From Pseudomonas sp. UMAB-08 (lineage in GTDB: Bacteria > Pseudomonadota > Gammaproteobacteria > Pseudomonadales > Pseudomonadaceae): a DNA stretch of 64,000 nucleotides. Location: assembly GCF_900095225.1 (NCBI RefSeq), contig NZ_LT607417.1:332737-396736 (forward strand), written 5' to 3'. The notes beneath the pieces are model-generated. The model searched no databases. It was given only the letters and a program-made list of their open reading frames with translations, and had not been told where the DNA came from. Position numbers and translations under genes: made by a program. This document shows positions 10,179 to 19,713 of the stretch, piece after piece (position 1 is the first letter of the stretch; each line of letters begins with the position of its first letter).

Positions 10179-11936
10179 ATGCAGTTTCTCGAGAACGCAC
10201 CACGCTTTCTGTTTTTTACCGGCAAGGGAGGTGTAGGTAAAACGTCGATTGCCTGCGCTACAGCCCTGGAGCTGACAGCACGAGGGAAACGCGTACTTCT
10301 GGTGAGTACCGATCCTGCATCCAACGTCGGCCAAGTATTTGGCATCAGCATTGGCAACCGCATAACCCCTGTACCCGCAGTTGCTCATTTGTCTGCGCTC
10401 GAAATCGACCCGCAGGCGGCAGCCCAGGCCTACAGAGATCGCATTATCGGGCCTGCACGCGGCGTACTGGACGCCAATGTCGTCAAGGGCATGGAAGAAC
10501 AGCTGTCCGGGGCATGCACAACAGAAATCGCCGCTTTCGATGAGTTCACCGCGCTATTGGTGAGCGCCACGTTGCTCCATGACTATGACCACATCATCTT
10601 TGATACCGCCCCTACCGGGCACACTATTCGCCTACTCCAACTGCCTGGCGCCTGGAGTGGATTCCTTGAAGCTGGCCAAGGCGATGCCTCTTGCCTGGGG
10701 CCATTGGCAGGTCTCGATAAACAGCGCGATCAATATCGCAAAGCCGTTGAAGCCTTGTCCGACCCGGCACTTACCCGACTCGTCCTGGTCGCTCGCGCCC
10801 AGAACGCCACGTTGCGCGAAGCTGCGCACACCCACGAGGAACTCGCGAGCATCGGCCTGCGCCAGCAATATCTGGTGGTCAACGGAGTTTTGCCCAGGAC
10901 TGAGGCGGATAAAGATCCTTTGGCCGCCGCAGTATATGCACGGGAACAACAAGCCCTTGCGCAAATGCCGGACACGCTCAAGGCGTTGCCCGTTGATCAA
11001 CTCCCCCTGAAAGCTTTCAATCTGGTTGGGATTGACGCGCTGAAACAGTTGTTAAGCGAGGATGACAGCGCGGTCGAAGCGCTTGAGCCTCCGACTACCG
11101 AGATTCATGCGCCCAGCTTGAGCGACCTGGTAAACGAGATTGCGGCTGATGGCCATGGGCTGGTTATGGTCATGGGTAAAGGCGGCGTCGGCAAAACAAC
11201 ACTGGCGGCGGCGGTAGCCGTCGAGCTCGCACACAGAGGGTTGCCGGTTCACCTCACCACGTCCGACCCAGCGGCTCATCTCGCAGAAACCCTGGACGGT
11301 TCAATGGCAAACCTCACCCTGAGTCGCATTGATCCTCACGTTGAAACCCAGCGGTATCGCGATCAAGTGATGGCCTCTAAAGGCGCGCATCTGGATGAGC
11401 AGGGAAAAGCGCTTTTGGCAGAAGACCTTCGCTCTCCCTGCACCGAAGAAATCGCGGTCTTTCAGAGCTTCTCGCGCATTATTCGAGAGGCGGGCAAGAA
11501 GTTCGTGATCATGGATACCGCCCCGACCGGGCACACCCTTTTGTTGCTTGATGCCACGGGCGCCTATCATCGCGACATCGCCCGGCAGATGGCAGGCAGC
11601 AGCACGCACTTCACGACGCCGATGATGCAGCTTCAAGACCCCAAAAAAACCAAGGTTTTACTTGTCACGCTGGCTGAAACAACCCCCGTGCTAGAGGCTG
11701 CCAATCTGCAAGCCGATCTGCGGCGGGCGGGTATCGAGCCTTGGGCCTGGGTGATCAACAACTGCATCGCAGCGTCCAGGACCCAATCCCCATTGCTTCG
11801 TAAGCGGGCGATAAATGAGCTCAAGGAAATTGATCATGTGATCCACGAGCATGCTCAACGCTATGCCGTGATCCCCTTGATGGCTGAGGAACCTGTCGGG
11901 GTAGAACGCTTGCTTGGACTGAGTGCAGCACTGTAG
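10179..11936 (+). CDS. arsA: Arsenical pump-driving ATPase ArsA
   Basis: ArsA is the cytosolic ATPase that powers arsenite/antimonite export through ArsB. I start it at the ATG at 10179 (585 residues, MQFLENAPRFLFFTGKGGVG) because ACGGAG lies just upstream and plasmid R773 ArsA begins the same way. It has two homologous halves, each with a deviant Walker A (GKGGVGKTS near residue 15, GKGGVGKTT near 334) and a DTAPTGHT signature. The three metal-binding cysteines fall at 113, 172 and 421, against 113, 172 and 422 in R773. No arsR, arsD, arsB or arsC is nearby, so its membrane partner must be elsewhere. Confidence 0.95.
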   Translation: MQFLENAPRFLFFTGKGGVGKTSIACATALELTARGKRVLLVSTDPASNVGQVFGISIGNRITPVPAVAHLSALEIDPQAAAQAYRDRIIGPARGVLDANVVKGMEEQLSGACTTEIAAFDEFTALLVSATLLHDYDHIIFDTAPTGHTIRLLQLPGAWSGFLEAGQGDASCLGPLAGLDKQRDQYRKAVEALSDPALTRLVLVARAQNATLREAAHTHEELASIGLRQQYLVVNGVLPRTEADKDPLAAAVYAREQQALAQMPDTLKALPVDQLPLKAFNLVGIDALKQLLSEDDSAVEALEPPTTEIHAPSLSDLVNEIAADGHGLVMVMGKGGVGKTTLAAAVAVELAHRGLPVHLTTSDPAAHLAETLDGSMANLTLSRIDPHVETQRYRDQVMASKGAHLDEQGKALLAEDLRSPCTEEIAVFQSFSRIIREAGKKFVIMDTAPTGHTLLLLDATGAYHRDIARQMAGSSTHFTTPMMQLQDPKKTKVLLVTLAETTPVLEAANLQADLRRAGIEPWAWVINNCIAASRTQSPLLRKRAINELKEIDHVIHEHAQRYAVIPLMAEEPVGVERLLGLSAAL

Positions 11937-12001
11937 TTTTTCTGCTGTTTTTCCTTTACAAAAGCGGTGCCGTACGCACGACAAGCTGCAATCTCCTTGC
12001 C

Positions 12002-12042
12002 CCTTCCACCCCCAAACAAGCCCCTGTTTGGCGGGCGGAAGG
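12002..12042. repeat. Long imperfect hairpin between arsA and the acyltransferase gene
   Basis: CCTTCC (12002-12007) pairs with GGAAGG (12037-12042), CCC with GGG, and the inner CCAAACA (12012-12018) with TGTTTGG (12025-12031). There is a small bulge and a six-base loop. No T-run follows, so it is only a possible terminator of arsA. Confidence 0.45.
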
Positions 12043-12159
12043 CAACGAGACAGCGGCGTGGTTATCTGCGCGTGGGAACTGGCACAAACCTGATACCCGA
12101 CTAAGCTTGCGCTTGCCGATCGCCAGCAGTAAACATCCACACTACACAGGCGTTTTACG

Positions 12160-13200
12160 ATGAGGGACAGAAGCTATTGGGTTGATTACGCAAAAGCGAT
12201 AGGTATCATTTTAGTTGTATATGGTCACGTCGCCAGAGGCGTTTACAGTGCCGGCCTGCCTATTGATGCCTATACGTTTCGAATGGTAGACAGCATTATT
12301 TACAGCTTCCACATGCCGCTGTTTTTCTTCTTGTCAGGCCTGTTCTTTTACGAGTCTCTCACGAAGCGTGGCGCAGGCGGACTGATCGTCAACAAGATAG
12401 ACACCATCGCCTATCCATTCATCATCTGGTCTTTGTTGCAAGGCAGTATTGAGCTTGCACTGTCGAATTACACCACCCACAGCACCTCTTACCTCGATGT
12501 ACTTTCTTTTGCCTGGAACCCAAGGGCGCAGTTTTGGTTCTTGTATGCTCTTTTCTGGATCTTTGTTTTAAGTGCGCTTATTTACTCGCTGGTCAGCAAG
12601 GCTTATTCGGCACTGTTGCTCTTGTTTTTCGCTGTCCTGTTTGTGGTCAGCAAAGAGCTGCACGCAGGGGTCATCGTGTATTACATAGCCGGAAATACCG
12701 TTTTCTTTGTCTTCGGCATCGTGTTCAACGATATAAAGGATTTTTTCGAGCGGCGCTGCAGGGCGTTGGCGATGGGCCTTGGCATTGCTTTTCTGGCGGG
12801 GCAATACATTTTTCACTTCGTACTGGGATTGACCTACGACGTCGTCGGCGTTACGGCATTAATGCTCGCGGCGGTCTCGATTCTTTTTGTTGTGTCGTTG
12901 TCCATGTGCCTGGATAAAGTTCGCCTGGAAGGGTTCATGTTTATAGGGACGTCCTCCATGGCGATCTATCTAATGCATGTTCTGGCCGGCAGCGGTGCAC
13001 GGATAATCCTGGTGAAGGTCGCCGGAGTACAGGCTGCGTCCGTTCATTTGGCGGTGGGAACCCTGGTTGGCATAACCGTACCACTGCTCGCCCTCACGCT
13101 CATTGAACGCTACAAACTAAACTTCCTCTTCGTACCCCCTCCGTCCATTTCTGCAACCTGCCTGGTCGAAAGGCTGAGTAAAAAGGCCAGCTCAACTTAA
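12160..13200 (+). CDS. Inner-membrane acyltransferase (acyltransferase 3 family)
   Basis: This 346-residue polytopic protein starts with the family signature: an Asp-Tyr-Ala-Lys-Ala stretch, then VYGHVARG with the catalytic-type His, then FHMPLFFFLSGLFF. About ten hydrophobic segments follow. Such enzymes move acetyl or similar groups onto surface sugars (O-antigen, exopolysaccharide, Nod factor). The acceptor here cannot be told and there is no glycan cluster nearby. The gene is more AT-rich than its neighbours: by hand count the 60 bases from 12181 hold 26 G+C and those from 12601 hold 29. That supports recent acquisition. Confidence 0.82.
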   Translation: MRDRSYWVDYAKAIGIILVVYGHVARGVYSAGLPIDAYTFRMVDSIIYSFHMPLFFFLSGLFFYESLTKRGAGGLIVNKIDTIAYPFIIWSLLQGSIELALSNYTTHSTSYLDVLSFAWNPRAQFWFLYALFWIFVLSALIYSLVSKAYSALLLLFFAVLFVVSKELHAGVIVYYIAGNTVFFVFGIVFNDIKDFFERRCRALAMGLGIAFLAGQYIFHFVLGLTYDVVGVTALMLAAVSILFVVSLSMCLDKVRLEGFMFIGTSSMAIYLMHVLAGSGARIILVKVAGVQAASVHLAVGTLVGITVPLLALTLIERYKLNFLFVPPPSISATCLVERLSKKASST

Positions 13201-13269
13201 ACCCTGAGTCGCCAGGGTGCTCCTCAGCGAGGACGCCCCGCACCTTCCATGACGAACCTGCCAAACCCC

Positions 13270-13299
13270 ATAAACGCAAACGACCGCCAAGGCGGTCGT
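13270..13299 (-). terminator. Intrinsic terminator of fimV
   Basis: ACGACCGCC (13280-13288) and GGCGGTCGT (13291-13299) form a nine-base-pair stem with a two-base loop. Read on the minus strand it is followed by a T-rich stretch (GTTTGCGTTT). It lies 27 bases beyond the fimV stop. Confidence 0.7.
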
Positions 13300-13325
13300 C
13301 ATGCGGTAAAACCCTGGGCATCGAC

Positions 13326-16103
13326 TCAGACCAAGCGCGCCAGCATCTCCTGCGCTTCGGTTTTCTGGGTCTCATCACCTTCACCAACTACTTCGTCGAG
13401 AATATCGCGAGCACCATCGTTGTCGCCCATTTCGATGTAAGCCCTGGCCAGATCAAGCTTGGTCGCAGCCTCATCCGTACCCGCAAGGAAGTCAAACTCA
13501 GGCTCGTCGTCCGCGAGAGCAGCGTCTTGCGCGGTAACGGCTGGAGCTTCGAACGGCTTGGCGATCGGTGGCTGTTCAAGGCTCTGGGACAAACGATCCA
13601 GCTCGGCATTGACGTCGTTGAGTTCCGAATCGAAGGCTTCGGGCGCTGCTTCAGCGTCGATTTCATCGGCCAGCGACAGGTCGAAATCAGCAGGCAATTC
13701 CAAATCGTCCGCAGACGAATTATCGTCGACGGGCTGATCCAGGATCGGAGCGTCATCAAAAGCCGGAAGATCTCGCAGGTCATCTTTGAGGCTGAGCAGG
13801 AAGTCATCCTCGGCACTCAACGATGGCTGCTCTTCCGGGAGATCCAGGTCGAAATCTGCCAAATCATCGGACTGGGCTTTCCTGGCTTCCGTCTGCTGTT
13901 GCAACACCGCGTCAAAATTCAGGTCGTCATCGAGCAACGCGTCGTTCACCAAAGGCGCATCGAGGCTCAGCTCGTCGTCCAAAACAGGCTCATTCTCGAG
14001 CGTCGATTCAATCGGGTTTTTGATGATCGCAGGCGAGGCCTCTTCCAGATCATCCAGACTCAGGTCGAAATCCTGGTCGAACTCATCGAGATCATCAGAT
14101 TCCGCGGCAGGCGCTGGAGCTGGAGCTGGAGCTGGAGCCGGAGTAGCTGCGGGTGCGGGTGCAGGTGCTTCAGGCTCGTCAAGCATCAGGTCCTTGACGT
14201 AGTTGGCGTCAAGCTCTGCTGCCAGGGCTGCAGCGCTCAAGCCAGCAGCAGCTGCCACCAGCATCGTCGGATAGCGGCTTTTCAGTTGTTCGACTTCAGC
14301 GTGGTTTTTGCCGGTGGCCACCAACTGGCGTTCCTGGCCAGTAAAGCCATTGCGATTACCCTGCTCTGCATAGACTTCCATCAGCTTCAGGCGCAGGTCG
14401 CTGCGTTGCGGCTCTTCCTTGATGGCCTCTTCCAGAAGTTCGGCAGCCTGATTGAGGCGACCGTTGGCGACATGAGTCTCTGCCTGATCAAGAACGTCAG
14501 TCGACCGTTCACGCACCGGCTCAACGACAGGCATCGGCGCTGGCGCCAGCATCACGCTTGGCGGCGGAACATCGACACCGTCGAAACTGTCTTCAGGCAA
14601 ATCCATGTCAGCGGCAAACTGGGTTTCTTCGGCCAGCGCCCGTGCCATACGTTTATGTTTGTCAGACGCTTGCCGAGCATTGCGACGTCGAGCCAGGAGC
14701 AGCAACAAGAGCAGCACAATCAACAGCGCGCCACCCCCGACCAACCCCAACATCAGCGGGCTGGCCAGCAATTTGTTCAACGCATTCTCTGCGTTTTCTT
14801 CTTCTGCGGGCGTGGCAGGCGCAGGGGCAATCGGCTCTGCATCCGGCGCTGCGCTGGCTTGCGCAGCACCCGGTGGCAGGGCATCTTCGGGCGCAATCTC
14901 GCCTGGGACCTTAGGCGCCATATCAGCCGACGGCGCAGCAGCGACCAGTTCAGCAGGTATCGGTGGCACGGTATTAGCGGCACCAGGTGCGGTCGCGCCC
15001 TCAGCCTGCATCTTCGCCAACTGATCGTTTTTCAACTGGATCAAGCGCTGCAACTTGTCCAACTGACTTTGCAAGTCAGTCATGCGGCTTTTCAGTTCAG
15101 CATTATCACGACGCGTCGTGTCGAGGTTTTCCTTGGCTATCGCCAGCTTGCTGCTGAGCGCCTTGCTATCACCCGAGGCACCTTTGCCGCCCGCCTTGGA
15201 ACTGCCCGAGACCAGGCTCAAGTTGTCCTGCGCATCGACCTTGGAAGGTGCGGCGTCGGCACGAGCGCGACGGGTCGCATCAACCTGACGCGCGGCCGCG
15301 GGCAAACTGCGACGCTGGCGCCAGGCAGCATTTTGCTCCGCCACCTGAGCGACGGCCTGCGGCTGAGGGAGCGTGGCGATTTGCTGCTGATCGGGAAGAC
15401 GCAACACTTGACCGGTTTTCAGCATATTGATGTTACCGCCGATAAACGCATCCGGGTTCAGCGCCTGAATGGCCAGCATGGTCTGCTGAACCGACCCGCC
15501 ATTGCGCACGCGAGCGGCGATTTCCCACAACGTATCGCGTTTGCTGGTGGTGTATCGAGCAGGCTTGGCCTCCGCGACCGCGACCGGGGTCGGCGCGGGC
15601 GCCTCTGCCGGTGCTGGTGGCGTTGCGGCCGGCGCTTGAGGCTCGACGGCAACCGGCGCAGTGGCCGGAAGTTGCGCGGCAGCAGCGGCTGCCTCAGGCG
15701 CGGCCTTCGGCGGATCAAGTAACAGGCTGTATTCGCGCAACAACCGGCCGTTAGGCCAGAGCACTTGCACGAGGAATTTCATGTAGGGGTCGCGAACCGG
15801 CTTGCTCGACGTAATCCGCAGAACGCTTTTGCCGCTGGCATTCAGCACAGGGGTAAACGTCAGATCATCGAGAAATGCCTGCCGAGCAACACCTGCCTGG
15901 GCGAAATCAGCGGATGGCGCCAGGCTCGGCACTACCTGCCTGGCATTCAGGTCTCGCGCATCGAGCAGCTCGATCTCGGCAACCAGAGGCTGGTTCAGGG
16001 TCGACTTCAAGGTCAGTTCCCCGAGCCCCAACGCATGCGCCATACCGGATGACAGCGCCGAAGCGGCAGCGATTGCTAATACCAGTTTGCGAACCTGAAC
16101 CAT
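13326..16103 (-). CDS. fimV: Polar hub / motility protein FimV
   Basis: FimV is an inner-membrane peptidoglycan-binding hub needed for type IV pilus assembly, twitching and polar localisation in Pseudomonas. The 925 residues show a signal sequence ending AHA at about residue 24, a periplasmic N-terminal domain, and a LysM domain near 180-235 (YTTSKRDTLWEIAARVRNG). A coiled coil follows near 305-365, then a transmembrane helix near 450-472 (LGLVGGGALLIVLLLLLLL). The long acidic cytoplasmic part ends in the conserved FimV C-terminal domain (LDLARAYIEMGDNDGARDIL). An Ala-Pro repeat near residues 645-665 is encoded by tandem hexamers. The gene is usually next to truA; here an insert intervenes. 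Confidence 0.95.
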   Translation of the reverse strand: MVQVRKLVLAIAAASALSSGMAHALGLGELTLKSTLNQPLVAEIELLDARDLNARQVVPSLAPSADFAQAGVARQAFLDDLTFTPVLNASGKSVLRITSSKPVRDPYMKFLVQVLWPNGRLLREYSLLLDPPKAAPEAAAAAAQLPATAPVAVEPQAPAATPPAPAEAPAPTPVAVAEAKPARYTTSKRDTLWEIAARVRNGGSVQQTMLAIQALNPDAFIGGNINMLKTGQVLRLPDQQQIATLPQPQAVAQVAEQNAAWRQRRSLPAAARQVDATRRARADAAPSKVDAQDNLSLVSGSSKAGGKGASGDSKALSSKLAIAKENLDTTRRDNAELKSRMTDLQSQLDKLQRLIQLKNDQLAKMQAEGATAPGAANTVPPIPAELVAAAPSADMAPKVPGEIAPEDALPPGAAQASAAPDAEPIAPAPATPAEEENAENALNKLLASPLMLGLVGGGALLIVLLLLLLLARRRNARQASDKHKRMARALAEETQFAADMDLPEDSFDGVDVPPPSVMLAPAPMPVVEPVRERSTDVLDQAETHVANGRLNQAAELLEEAIKEEPQRSDLRLKLMEVYAEQGNRNGFTGQERQLVATGKNHAEVEQLKSRYPTMLVAAAAGLSAAALAAELDANYVKDLMLDEPEAPAPAPAATPAPAPAPAPAPAAESDDLDEFDQDFDLSLDDLEEASPAIIKNPIESTLENEPVLDDELSLDAPLVNDALLDDDLNFDAVLQQQTEARKAQSDDLADFDLDLPEEQPSLSAEDDFLLSLKDDLRDLPAFDDAPILDQPVDDNSSADDLELPADFDLSLADEIDAEAAPEAFDSELNDVNAELDRLSQSLEQPPIAKPFEAPAVTAQDAALADDEPEFDFLAGTDEAATKLDLARAYIEMGDNDGARDILDEVVGEGDETQKTEAQEMLARLV

Positions 16104-16191
16104 AGCCCATCCCTTGTTTGAATATTCCTCGGCAACCGAGAAGGTAAAGTCTGAAAGCTAAAATGATTCTTGAGTTGTTGCCAAGTATCTT

Positions 16192-17202
16192 TTACACAAG
16201 GTCTTTTATCAACAATTCAGCCACTTGCACAGCGTTCAACGCTGCACCCTTGCGCACATTATCAGACGTGATCCACAGATTAAGTTCCTCCGGGTCGTCG
16301 ATCCCTGTACGCACTCGTCCTACATAGACAACATCCTGGCCAACGGCATCGCCAACGGCCGTGGGGTAATCGCCCGCTTCAATCAGTTCGATTCCCGGCG
16401 CAGCCTCCAGCACAGCATTGACTGCCGCAAGATCTACCGCACCCGATAGCTGCAGCGAAACGCTAAAGCTATCGCCAAAAAAGACAGGCGCTTGAACGCA
16501 GGTAGCGGACACCTTAAGCAATGGCATGGCCAGCAACTCACGCAACTCCGTGACCAAACGCTTTTCCAGCGGCGCATGGCCTTGGGCGTCGGGAGTACCG
16601 ACCTGGGCCAGCAGGTTGAACGCCATCTGCCGATCAAAAAAGCGTGGTTCCATCGGTCGCACATTGAGCAACTCAGCGGTTTGTCGAGCCAGCTCCGCCA
16701 CACCTTCGCGGCCTTGACTGGACACCGCAAGGCACGCGGTGACATTGACCCGAACGACGTCGAGCAGCGCACGCAACGGCGCGATCACCACTGCCAATGC
16801 CGTCGCCGATGGGCTGGGACTGGCAATTTGATACGGCTTTTTCAGCGCGCCAATCAAGGCCGCGTTGACTTCTGGAATGATAGTGGGCGCCTGCTCGGCC
16901 GGCAAACCGCCCGACAGATCAATCACCGTGCAGCCCGCTGCTGTCGCCCGCGCCGCATAGCTGCGGGTAATCGCTGGGCCAGCGGCAAAAAAGGCCAGTT
17001 GGACTTTGCTGAAATCGAATTCATCCACTTCACGCACGCGCACGTTCTTGCCCTTGAACGGCACCGAATGGCCAGCCGATTCGATGCTCGCCAGCAAGTG
17101 CAGACTGGCCACCGGAAACTCACGCTCTTCAAGAATCTGGACGAGGGTTTCGCCAACAGTGCCGGTGGCGCCGATCACGGCAATATCAAAGGACTGCTTC
17201 AT
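16192..17202 (-). CDS. usg: Degenerate aspartate-semialdehyde dehydrogenase paralogue (Usg-like)
   Basis: The 336-residue protein has the whole aspartate-semialdehyde dehydrogenase fold: NADP loop GATGTVGETL, GSxG-like segments and a C-terminal alpha/beta domain. The active site is lost. Where true enzymes read NPNCSTIQ this one reads SPSPSATA, with Pro131 at the catalytic cysteine. The substrate-binding Arg of RVPVF is Gln (QAPVF), and the catalytic His of NGHSE is Asp (FGDSF). It should not make homoserine precursors. Usg-type genes sit between asd and fimV in pseudomonads, but asd itself is not beside it here. Confidence 0.88.
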   Translation of the reverse strand: MKQSFDIAVIGATGTVGETLVQILEEREFPVASLHLLASIESAGHSVPFKGKNVRVREVDEFDFSKVQLAFFAAGPAITRSYAARATAAGCTVIDLSGGLPAEQAPTIIPEVNAALIGALKKPYQIASPSPSATALAVVIAPLRALLDVVRVNVTACLAVSSQGREGVAELARQTAELLNVRPMEPRFFDRQMAFNLLAQVGTPDAQGHAPLEKRLVTELRELLAMPLLKVSATCVQAPVFFGDSFSVSLQLSGAVDLAAVNAVLEAAPGIELIEAGDYPTAVGDAVGQDVVYVGRVRTGIDDPEELNLWITSDNVRKGAALNAVQVAELLIKDLV

Positions 17203-17308
17203 GCAAAAACCTCAAGCAAAAACGGGGAGCGGCACTTTAACCGTCGAGGTACCGACAGGCAATTAACCGCAGGAACAGAGACAGGTCCAGCGCTACTGAC
17301 AGCCCATT

Positions 17309-17869
17309 TCAGGGCTCGAGTCCGATTCGAAAAAATTCTCCACCACTCCATACGCCCAACCAACGCTGGCCGTCTATTTCTCGCGTCACCGCCAGATCAA
17401 CCAATTGATAGAACACATTGCGGTGCATCAGCGCTTCCAGGTTGACCCGCACATGGACGTAGGGCGTTGGTTCCTGGGTAACCGGGTCGATTTCTACCCG
17501 TATCGGATGCTCGGGCCCCGCCTCGGTCTGATCCTCGACATTGGTGGTGAAGCGCAAGCGCTGATCTTCGCCCTGGCCTTCCACTTCAAGGCTGACCGCG
17601 ACAAAGGGCGCGTCATCCACCCTGATCCGGACCTTCTCCACCGGAGTGATCAGGAAGTAGTCGTCGCCGTCACGGCGCATGATCGTGGAGAACAGGCGCA
17701 CCATAGGCTTACGCCCAATGGGCGTACCGAGGTAATACCACGTGCCATCACGGGCGATACGCATATCTATATCGCCGCAAAAATCAGGATTCCACAGATG
17801 AACAGGCGGCAACCCCTTCGACTTGGGAATCTGCGCGAATAGATCGTTGGCATTGCCGGGACCACTCAT
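17309..17869 (-). CDS. DUF1285 family protein
   Basis: This is a 186-residue soluble protein of a widespread proteobacterial family of unknown function. Recognisable stretches are [19 protein letters not shown] (about residues 21-39), [19 protein letters not shown] and [13 protein letters not shown]. There is no signal peptide or membrane segment. It lies ten bases after the lipoprotein gene and begins a new syntenic block after a 106-base junction. Confidence 0.85.
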   Translation of the reverse strand: MSGPGNANDLFAQIPKSKGLPPVHLWNPDFCGDIDMRIARDGTWYYLGTPIGRKPMVRLFSTIMRRDGDDYFLITPVEKVRIRVDDAPFVAVSLEVEGQGEDQRLRFTTNVEDQTEAGPEHPIRVEIDPVTQEPTPYVHVRVNLEALMHRNVFYQLVDLAVTREIDGQRWLGVWSGGEFFRIGLEP

Positions 17870-17879
17870 GCCTTTCTCC

Positions 17880-18485
17880 TTAGCGACTCATGCCTAACAG
17901 ACTGCGAGCGTAGTCCTCCAAGGGTGGACCAAGCAAATCTTCGGGCTTGGTGTTGCGCAGTGTCAGCAATCCGCCGCGGGTGTGAATCCGTGCGGTATCG
18001 ATCAAATAGCGGGTGCTGGTTTCGATCAGCATCAGCTGAATCACGCCGCTGTCGACACCCAGCCGGTCCACGGCTTGCTGGTCGTGCCATTCGTCAGTGT
18101 TGCCGATCCTGTCGTCACCTTTGGCGAAACGGGTGTACAGCAAATAGTGCGCACCCGCCGCGCGCGCTTCACTTAAGGCAGCGTCCAGGCCAATCGGTGC
18201 TCGGGCCCGACGAACCATAGGGAAGTATTCGACAAAGCCGTTAAAGGCTTCTTCCGCCACGACATTGGGCCGCGGATAGGCATTGCCGGGAGGAACGAAT
18301 GAGCCTTGGGCGATATAGATGAAGGAGTCTGCCTGGATACGCAGATTGTTGGCGCGACTCGTGTTGCTGTGATCGAGCAAGCCCGCATCGCTCAACTGAT
18401 CGTGAGCGCCCTGCCCCATGTCACTGACACTCATGCAGCCACTCAACGCCAGCAGCGTCAGTAGCAAAACCAGACTACGCATCAT
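17880..18485 (-). CDS. DUF4823 family lipoprotein
   Basis: The protein is an envelope lipoprotein of unknown function, about 201 residues. A lipobox LALSGC ends the N-terminal hydrophobic stretch, with the modified Cys at residue 17. The start is one of two adjacent ATGs (18485 or 18482) behind GAGGGAG. A longer upstream frame has no ribosome site and would spoil the signal peptide. The mature part carries [14 protein letters not shown] and the [14 protein letters not shown] segment typical of the family. It is probably co-transcribed with the DUF1285 gene. Confidence 0.85.
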   Translation of the reverse strand: MMRSLVLLLTLLALSGCMSVSDMGQGAHDQLSDAGLLDHSNTSRANNLRIQADSFIYIAQGSFVPPGNAYPRPNVVAEEAFNGFVEYFPMVRRARAPIGLDAALSEARAAGAHYLLYTRFAKGDDRIGNTDEWHDQQAVDRLGVDSGVIQLMLIETSTRYLIDTARIHTRGGLLTLRNTKPEDLLGPPLEDYARSLLGMSR

Positions 18486-18609
18486 CCACTCCCTCGTGCC
18501 GGTGACGGAAAACCGGCGAATGGGTACAAGATGCAGCTTCCGCGCCATCAGGCAGTGCATGGGCGACAGTGGTGGACAGTTTTGCGTGGGACGCCGGGAG
18601 GCGCGAGGC

Positions 18610-19578
18610 TTAGCCGCCGATAATTTTCATGATCGTGGCGCCGCCGGAAAACGCTACTTCTTGCTTGTCGCCCAAGGCTTTGACCAGCAAACGCTGCAGC
18701 GCTGGCAAAGCTTCGTGGCGTGGCTTATCCAACAGATCGCCGACGTAATGGCGGTTGCTGGAGGACAGGCAGCCGTGCAACCAGCCCGAGGAAGAAAGGC
18801 GCAAACGTGAGCAGGTACGGCAGAACGGCACGCTTTCGTTGGCAATCACGCCGAAAAAACCAAGGTCGGGAATTTGATAGCGGACAGCTGTCGCATCGAC
18901 TGGCGCGTCGGCTTGCAGGTACTCATAACGCTCGCCGATCAATGCCAGCAATTGTTGCAGGCTGACAAACTGCTGCAGGAAGGCATTCGAATCGCTGGCC
19001 AGATGGCCCATGCGCATCAGCTCGATAAACCGCAGCTCATACCCGCGCTCAAGGCAGTAGTCGAGCATCGGCATCACCTGATCCAGGTTTTGCCCACGCA
19101 GCGGCACCATGTTGACTTTGATTTTGATCCCGGCAGCGCGCGCCTGATCCATGCCATCCAGCACGCTGGCCAGATCCCCGCCACGGGCGATCTGGCGGAA
19201 GGCCACAGGATCGAGGGTATCGAGGGACACATTGAGCCGGCGAATACCCGCATCGACCAGCAATGGCAGCTTGCGAGCGAGTAATTGTCCATTGGTGGTC
19301 AGGCTGATGTCGGCCAGACCCAAATGCCCGACTCGACCCATGAACGCTTCCAGCTTCGGGCTCACCAGTGGCTCACCGCCGGTAATGCGCAGACGCTCAA
19401 TGCCCGCGGCTTCGATAAGATACGCTACGCCACGCGCCATGGCATCGGCCGACAATTCATCCTGCGCAGCCACCAACCGTTTGCCGTTGGGCACACAATA
19501 GGTACACGCATAGTTGCAGGCTGAAGTCAGGCTGATTCGCAAATTGCGGAAACGCCTGCCTTGACGGTCAACGATCAT
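18610..19578 (-). CDS. moaA: GTP 3',8-cyclase MoaA (molybdenum cofactor synthesis)
   Basis: MoaA is the radical-SAM enzyme that starts molybdopterin synthesis from GTP. The 322-residue protein has the SAM cluster motif CNYACTYC (about residues 21-28) and the second cluster C-x2-C-x13-C at CRTCSRL to HGC. It also ends in the Gly-Gly needed for activity. It is isolated here from other moa genes, so it may be one of several MoaA paralogues. The window also carries a molybdenum hydroxylase cassette at 39777-44156 that would need the cofactor. Confidence 0.88.
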   Translation of the reverse strand: MIVDRQGRRFRNLRISLTSACNYACTYCVPNGKRLVAAQDELSADAMARGVAYLIEAAGIERLRITGGEPLVSPKLEAFMGRVGHLGLADISLTTNGQLLARKLPLLVDAGIRRLNVSLDTLDPVAFRQIARGGDLASVLDGMDQARAAGIKIKVNMVPLRGQNLDQVMPMLDYCLERGYELRFIELMRMGHLASDSNAFLQQFVSLQQLLALIGERYEYLQADAPVDATAVRYQIPDLGFFGVIANESVPFCRTCSRLRLSSSGWLHGCLSSSNRHYVGDLLDKPRHEALPALQRLLVKALGDKQEVAFSGGATIMKIIGG

Positions 19579-19713
19579 GAGCGACTCCGGCTAAGAAATT
19601 AGGCCGGTGAAACATGACTGAGCATCACGTTTTTACCAACCTCGGACCCCAGTATATTCCCGCACCGACGATCCCTGCATTCACTACCTGACGCTATAAA
19701 GGTACCGAATATA

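Noticed and set aside
13527..15722. 731-residue open frame antisense to fimV
   Set aside because: Shadow of fimV, which has a signal peptide, LysM and FimV domain on the other strand.
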